From Augochlora pura (taxonomy: Eukaryota > Arthropoda > Insecta > Hymenoptera > Halictidae), in assembly GCF_028453695.1 (NCBI RefSeq), contig NC_135777.1, positions 9,599,714-9,663,713 on the forward strand: a stretch of 64,000 nucleotides of DNA, given 5' to 3'. The notes beneath the pieces are model-generated. The model saw only the letters and a program-made list of their open reading frames with translations, did not search any database and was not told the origin of the DNA. The translations under genes and the position numbers were made by a program. Positions 58,171 to 64,000 of this stretch are shown here, piece after piece; the first letter of the stretch is position 1, and each line of letters opens with the position of its first letter.

Positions 58171-59194
58171 AATTCGAGTGAATTACGAATAATACCAAAT
58201 TCATTCAACACTCTTTCTCTCTCTCTCCCTCTCTCTGTTTTCGATTAGAATTACACATTTTTGTCCCAAATGCCAAACGGAACGCGTCAACCATCGAATA
58301 CCCCTATAATGTCACGCAAGATCAGGGTAAAGCGTTGCAGCGTCAGCGGAATATAAAATTGTGTTTTTAGAAGCTTCTGAAACATCCGGGCATTAAGGGG
58401 TTAAATGAGAGGAACGCCGAATGGTGGGATCGGAATGGCTAAATCCTTCATCCATATTCGCGGCACGCGATGCGAAAGAAGTTGGTCGGCAAAACCGACC
58501 CGGGCCGATCGGGCTCGCCTCGGGAAAGTGTCGTTTAATCGACGAAGTTTAAAACTGATGGCAGACAGCGCCCGAAACGAGAGGCGATACTTTGCCGGCG
58601 CTATACGAGGGTAATTAAGGAAGACGTCCGCCTGTTCGGGGAACCGCAACAGATGCTGTAGCACCCGCCGATTTGGTATTCGCGTTCGGCGACGGGTCTA
58701 CAGGCAGCGCGGGGACGATGCTCGGGGCGCGCACGGTTCCCGGCGAAGAAATATCGTGCATACTCTCTCCGTCGTTTGCATCCATCTTCGCGGAACAGCC
58801 ACGAAACTCATTGTTCCGGGGCTCGCGACGACGAGCGCCGCGGGATTTTTTCGCGGTTCATTTGCACCGGGAGCCCCGACGCTGAGAAATTTCAGCAATT
58901 CCTCTCGCGGTTAGCAGTTACCCCGGCAGCGTTTCTTATGCGGGACCCGAAGCGAACCGATAACCGGGGAAACAACTTATTTCCCGGTGAAGTTGCGGCC
59001 ACGGCAACGGCTACGTGAAAGTATTCGGTTGCCGCGCAACTTGTCTGCCACTTCGCCCGTATAAATGATCTATGGTCGGGTTACTTCATTCAAATTCTAC
59101 CACTGTTACGTGTACGCGGGCTTCGCCCCGGCCACCGGAAACAGGACCAACTTGTTTGGTGTCTTCGCGATTACTTCTCTTTTTGTTCTCACCT
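58171..59194. other. GC-rich island, no gene recognised
   Basis: 58400-59150 is CpG-rich with frames on both strands. None resembles the missing Dpr Ig1 exons or another known domain. Confidence 0.35.
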
Positions 59195-59496
59195 TTAACC
59201 CCTTCTGCTTGGTCGCGGTCGTCGTGGAGGTATCTAGTGTAACTTTAGTGTATTGTTCAGACGGTCAGAATAACTGTATGACGAATTAGTTTCTCTTTAC
59301 TTGTATAGTCGTTCTCGTGTAGACTGCACGTCGACGAATTTTATGTAAATTTTTTCGTACTTTTAATAATGCTTTAACAAAATATGCAGAAATGGAAGTG
59401 GATAATGGAAGTAAATAAGGACTACTAAGGACAGCATCAAGGACAAATAAGTGCTAATCAACGCAGCGTGAAAGCAGTCGTAGTGCAAGGGATTAA
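59195..59496. mobile_element. Possible degraded TTAA element
   Basis: TTAACCCCTTCTGC on the left and GTAGTGCAAGGGATTAA on the right. The inverted repeat is weak beyond the first bases. Confidence 0.4.
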
Positions 59497-61416
59497 CATT
59501 TTAACGCTTTATCGACTGAGCATCCTTAAACATTCTTATATTTTCATAACATGAAAAATTAAGCAATACTTATTTTATCTATTTTATATATGTTATTCAT
59601 CGCGAATGGTGTTCGTCATTTAAAAAATTCTATAATGATACCTTAATAACAGGTAGAAAACTATTAGTTGCTATTAAGAAGCCGATTTATATGCTGCCGG
59701 TCGGTAAAGTGTTAAGGTTATCGGGAGATTATAAATTGTCAAGATTTACTAATCTCATCGTTAGTTCTCATGAGTTTTCAATTCTGTCGCCCTATTTTCA
59801 TGAAATTTCGAAAATATACGTACGTAAATAAATGTAAAATTTGTTTGACTTATATATTTCTTTATTTACATTTTCTTTGGTAATTACTCAGTATTTCTTT
59901 TTTAGATGCTACGAAGCAAAACAATCACCAAGATGTAAGGCAACTCCGCGACACTTGCACATTAAATTTGTTGTCCTTCTTTCTTTGTTTTTGGAACATA
60001 CATGGCAGTTTCCTCGTTTTCGTTTGTTAGTTTCCGAAATGAGTATTAGCTGGTGTTGCTTCAGGTGACAGGAAACTCTGTCGATTGCATTATGATGGGA
60101 CGCACGCTATCTAGTAGCAACCTCCGAGTTTTGCTCAGGAGCAGGTACATGATCTGTTATCCACGATCTAGACACTTTCAATAAAAAATTATGAAATCGA
60201 AGATTCTTGTGTTCTGTATTAAAATGTTGACATGTCCTGAATACATCAAATAATGCGCAATTAAAGAGCTATATGGAAACCTTTTTTGACCATCTTATAG
60301 TTTTTCTGTAGATGGAGTAGTAACTCAGAAATTGGTCTACCCGATCCACTGCCTTCATGTATTTATTGCAGTTCATTCCACTTTCAGGTTTTTTATTGTG
60401 TAATTGATTTTTCCATCGTATTCATCGAATTCGTGAAACAAATGAATTCATCGAATTCATCAAACAGATGAATTCATCGAATTCATCAAATTATTATTTG
60501 TTTATTATTATTATTATTATTGTTTATTCATCAAATTTTCCAATTTATTCGTCGTGAATAATCGTATTTTCTTTCTCGTCTGTCATGATGAAAGGGCACA
60601 AGTACTTATAAAAACCAAAAACTTGCTGAGGTGTGTAACTTATTGTTACGTAAACAAAACAAAAACAGAACACTACATATATTGGGCGGTACCATTCGCG
60701 TTACACCACTGTGGTGTCGCCGACTGTTGAGCGATACTTTGCGCATTACACCACTGTGATGACGCCGGATGGCATAGTTTTAATAACCTCAATGACCTCA
60801 TATTATTTCCTGTAGTACACTAAATTCTTTCTAATTGTCCTTTAGATAATAAGCAAAGGTTGATGATTTAGGAAGAGAAGACACGATTGTTCGAGCCTCG
60901 TGGTTCGCTGTTATAGTTGACAATCGGCGATCCTAAAAACAATTATCGAGGCTCGAAAATCGTATCCCCACTTCTCAAATTGTCCATTTTTGTGTACAAG
61001 CTGAAAGACAATTAGCGGAAATTTACTAAAGTTACTCCAAAACCAGTAATTTTCATTTGAAAGTGACAAACAAATGCACGCAGGAAATTAAAAATCCACG
61101 TATCAATTAGCCTTATAACTATTATAATAAATTATAAAACTAATTTTTAAAATAAACTTGACGCCAGATGGCATAATGTTAATAGACTATAGATCCTGCT
61201 GGAATATTGGCAGTCGATCGAACGATATCCACAGAAATCGGGAAACGAAATATACGCGGCAAATAAAAATCGGCTTCCGAAAGTACGTTTTATCGAGGAG
61301 TATCGGTTACATTTGTTCGTTTCCCGGGACAAATGTCCTGGCAGAGGAATCGTGGGCGTCGGCGAGCGTAACGCGAATGGGAGTCGGCGTCGATTTTTCT
61401 GAAGCGGTAACCGCAA
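59497..61416. other. Intronic or intergenic DNA upstream of the dpr exon
   Basis: A GAATTCATCG/A tandem repeat lies at 60415-60490 and (TTA)n at 60507-60522. TGACGCC(G/A)GATGGCATA occurs twice, at 60760 and 61159. No exon is recognised. Confidence 0.4.
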
Positions 61417-61454
61417 GAGCGATCTAACGAATCGGGGATCGATGTCTGTTTCAG
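61417..61454 (+). other. Splice acceptor region of the dpr exon
   Basis: CTAAC at about 61424 matches a branch-point consensus and is followed by TGTCTGTTTCAG ending at 61454. The AG fits the frame that yields the Dpr protein sequence. The pyrimidine tract is short, which is common in insects. Confidence 0.7.
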
Positions 61455-61632
61455 TGCCGAAGGTGGAGATCGTGGACGAGCACGGTGCCACGGCCGGTGA
61501 CAAATTTTACAAAGCGGGCAGCACGATAGAGCTGAAGTGTGTGGTCAGCAATATACCGCAGCCCACCGGATACGTTACGTGGCGGCATGGATCTCGAAAG
61601 CTGAATTACGATACTACTCGCGGAGGAATCAG
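61455..61632 (+). CDS. Internal exon of a Dpr-family immunoglobulin cell-surface protein (first half of Ig domain 2)
   Basis: The reading frame gives VPKVEIVDEH, then a stretch with KFYKAGSTIELKC and VTWRHGSRKLNY, ending TTRGGI plus a split Ser codon. That is the A-to-D strand half of the second Ig domain of insect Dpr proteins, with the B-strand Cys (TGT at 61538) and the Trp of strand C. Dpr proteins are neuronal surface receptors that bind DIP partners in synaptic matching (family knowledge). The exon is bounded by a good acceptor (TGTTTCAG, ending 61454) and a consensus donor (CAG|GTGAGT at 61633). A CTAAC branch-site-like motif lies about 25 bp upstream of the acceptor. It starts with two bases of a split codon and ends with two bases of another, so it is an internal exon. 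The Ig1 exons and the C-terminal half of Ig2 are not found in the window, implying very long introns. The Dpr paralogue cannot be named. Confidence 0.85.
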
Positions 61633-62278
61633 GTGAGTCCCGAACATAGGATTTAATGGTACTGTAATTGATTCCGCTGCGCACCCAGCGCAGATATCAT
61701 TTCACGGGAATTGGTGTTATTATCGGGGAACTGGGATTGTAGTTATGGCGCCCGGCAGAATCTAGTTCCGTTCGCTCCGTGGGAACCGCTAAGGGTGCTG
61801 TTTCATTAAAACGGGCGCTAACTTAACAATGAAGGTCACTGCGAATCACCGCAAAAATAAAACCGAATAGTTCGCTGCTCTAATTCGATACCGAGATATG
61901 TCTAAATAATGAAGTTTAAATAAAACGGTATTTAAAGTTTTATTTTCCCAATAACAATTACGGTTTTCGAAAACAATGGATGATTATTTTTACTAAATTT
62001 CTTAGAAAAATTTACTCAAATTTAATTTATATGAAATGAATTTAATATATAACAGATAACACTGTTTGTGTATATTTAATAAATAACACTGTTTCGCATC
62101 AAGTAGTAGAATATTTCCAAATCACGGTTTTTATGTGTGAGTTATATAGGGTGACTCATTCTATCCTCGTCTTTTTCAATTTATTTTTAACACAACTTAC
62201 AATTTATTGTCAAGGTAACTTACGGTTAAATTAATTTACAGTAATTTTATAATTTATTCCACCTTATCTTTTCAACAT
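61633..62278. other. Intron downstream of the dpr exon
   Basis: The donor GTGAGT is at 61633. The continuation of Ig2 is not found between here and the window end, so the intron is longer than 2.3 kb. Confidence 0.5.
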
Positions 62279-62540
62279 TCATGGATTACATGTAAAATTA
62301 CATGTAAGATTACGTGTAACCTTATGTGTAAGATTACATATAAAATTACATGTAAAATTATATGTTAAATTACGTATAAGATTACATGTAAAATTACGTA
62401 TAAGATTACATGTAAAATTACGTACAAGATTACATGTAAAATTCTGTATGAAATTACATGTAAAATTACGTACAAGATTACATGTAAAATTCTGTATAAA
62501 ATTACATGTCAAATTATGTATGAGACTACACATGTAAAAT
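62279..62540. repeat. Tandem repeat of AAATTACATGTAAGATTACG type
   Basis: Alternating ATTACATGTA and ATTACGTATA units of about 12 and 24 bp over 260 bp. The Cys/Asn/Phe-rich minus frame is a by-product. Confidence 0.85.
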
Positions 62541-63244
62541 TAAATGTAAGATCATATGTATTACATATTCAGATTACGATTTACGAAATCAGTGAAAAAT
62601 TTCGAAAATGTCAGTTACGTACGTCACCATGATTCTGGCCCATTCATATATAAAAACTGTAACATGTTTCGAAAAACATTTTGGAATACACTACCAGCAA
62701 GAGGGACAAAAGAATGTCAATAAAAAATTCGCTTGAAAAATCTGTACACGGTGTAGTCGATGAAAAGTGTAGAGTTGTGCAACCCAATCGGTACACAGTT
62801 TCAAATTGGTTCATGAAACTAACAACAATGCGAGGTGACTGAAATTGAAATCGGTGCTTCCTTGTTGAAAAAATGCTTTATTGCATAAAGCACCTGCGCT
62901 ATGATTTCATTTATTAACGCTAACACGTCTTTAATCATTTCCATAATAGAACTTCCGGTTACTTCCGCTCTTCAATTTTGATTACAGGAGAATTATTTTA
63001 TTTCGATTCAAAATACATTTATAACTAACACTTCTAACAAGACTTATAATTATAAGAAATATAATTATAATTAAAAATGAATGCATTGAATAGAAAACTG
63101 AAATGACATTGGAAGAATCCGAGGATATTATTACAATATTCTCAACTAATTACGATTGTTAAAAGCAAAATGATATTTTAATCTGATTTATATTTCTTAC
63201 AATTAACTTAGGTAATTTGTATCTTGCACAAAGTCTTCTTACAG
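62541..63244. other. AT-rich intronic or intergenic DNA
   Basis: No gene or named repeat is recognised. Confidence 0.3.
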
Positions 63245-63595
63245 CATCTACAGGATGTCTCAAAATTATGGTACTTCGGGAAGGAATTCCTGAGGTCATT
63301 TCAAGTAACTTTTTCCTTAGTGAAAATGCAATCCGCGCCTTTGTTTACAAGTTATTAAAGAATAACACTTGCCAATGAGAGACGAGTATCGCTGACGTGA
63401 GGCGGCTGAACCAATGAGTGAAACTGGGCCGCCTTGCGCTAGCCGAGCTCGCATCTCATTAGTCAACGTTTTTGGTTAATAACTTATTAACAAAGCCTCG
63501 CAGAAAATTTTTGTAAAGGAAAAAGTTGCTCACAATTACCTCAAGAACCTCTTCTTTCACGGAAGTGCCATCATTTTCGGACATCTCGTATATTT
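63245..63595. mobile_element. Fold-back element with about 110-bp inverted arms
   Basis: The left arm (63250-63360, complement) and right arm (63470-63592) both contain AATAACTT..TAACAAAG, AAGGAAAAAGTT and GAAGT.CCAT. Arms of this sequence occur alone at 15062, 40625 and 49547. The loop of about 110 bp is GC-rich. Confidence 0.75.
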
Positions 63596-63740
63596 AGTAG
63601 ATTATCTACGAAATTTTCGTCGCAAGTCCAACTCGTTGCGATCATGTAAGGGGTTTATATCTAAAATTTTTATTTTACCTTACGGAATGTTTATCTTACG
63701 GACTAAAAAGAATTGTTATACTTCTTTCCGACGTAACTTC

Positions 63741-64000
63741 TTAACCCTTTCGCTCCGACGGGCGTATATATACGCCCTCGAAGAATGACCATTTATATGT
63801 ATATGAAGAGCGTATATATGCGTTTATACCATATATATACTTTTATTTCATACTTTACACGAGATAGTATTATTAATCAACAAACAGTTGACTATAATAT
63901 TTAAAAAAATATATTATGATTATAAACTTTTATATCTTAGAAAGTAAAATGATATTACTAAATATAATAAGTATCATCGTAAAATTTAGAGAAGAAGAAA
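63741..64000. mobile_element. TTAA-flanked element (CCCTTTCGCTCCGACGG), left part, cut by window end
   Basis: It begins TTAACCCTTTCGCTCCGACG, followed by the palindrome GGGCGTATATATACGCCC. The right end is not reached by 64000. Confidence 0.65.

Noticed and set aside
58400..59150. Possible upstream dpr exon in the GC-rich island before the exon at 61455
   Set aside because: No frame shows the Ig1 signatures (WIR.RD, YECQ.ST) and no splice pair delimits one.
62279..62540. Regular repeats that could suggest a CRISPR array
   Set aside because: There are no unique spacers; the whole tract is a simple alternating AT-rich tandem repeat in an insect genome.

Overview
The window reads as a repeat-rich, non-coding stretch of an insect chromosome, most likely a hymenopteran (bee, wasp or ant). 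This rests on the mix of AT-rich DNA with GC-rich, CpG-rich islands, the mariner and Tc1-like elements, an insect-type snRNA promoter and a Dpr-family exon. The species cannot be read from the sequence. Only one protein-coding exon is convincing: a 178-bp internal exon at 61455-61632 (+) encoding half of the second immunoglobulin domain of a Dpr (defective proboscis extension response) cell-surface protein. No other exon of that gene is recognisable, so much of the window may be a very long dpr intron, or intron plus intergenic DNA. One RNA gene is clear: a U2 snRNA on the minus strand at 41886-42074, with its promoter block and a decayed tandem partner at 43467-43887 and 44888-44990.

Nearly everything else that can be named is mobile DNA. 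The dominant class is short elements (about 135-360 bp) flanked by TTAA, in about ten sequence families. Each family has its own terminal inverted repeat and, just inside it, its own short palindrome. They sit at 143, 2301, 4867, 10410, 11345, 13846, 16320, 17273, 20475, 20720, 32854, 35509, 42192, 46515, 46737, 48500, 53127, 55966, 56240, 63741 and as relics elsewhere. TTAA targets and CCC-type ends suggest non-autonomous piggyBac-like elements. Also present are a full-length but dead mariner (20970-22253), four partial mariners, a mariner-type MITE (31351-31560), a dead Tc1-like element with long IR/DR-type ends (37688-39651), a second Tc1-like end (7811-8258), a 333-bp Helitron (39145-39477), a 764-bp solo LTR with a 5-bp duplication (28313-29076), a 195-bp LTR-like element (42890-43084) and a 1-kb hAT-like element (43888-44887).

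Several insertions can be dated relative to each other because an uninterrupted copy of the target lies in the same window. The Helitron interrupts one Tc1 inverted repeat while the other is intact. A TTAA element splits a 180-bp tandem repeat exactly. A TTAA element sits inside another TTAA element inside a mariner. The two U2 promoter blocks carry different insertions.

The rest is microsatellite, minisatellite, dispersed low-copy repeat pairs and AT-rich DNA in which nothing is recognised. There are two 100-bp assembly gaps (33076-33175 and 49447-49546).
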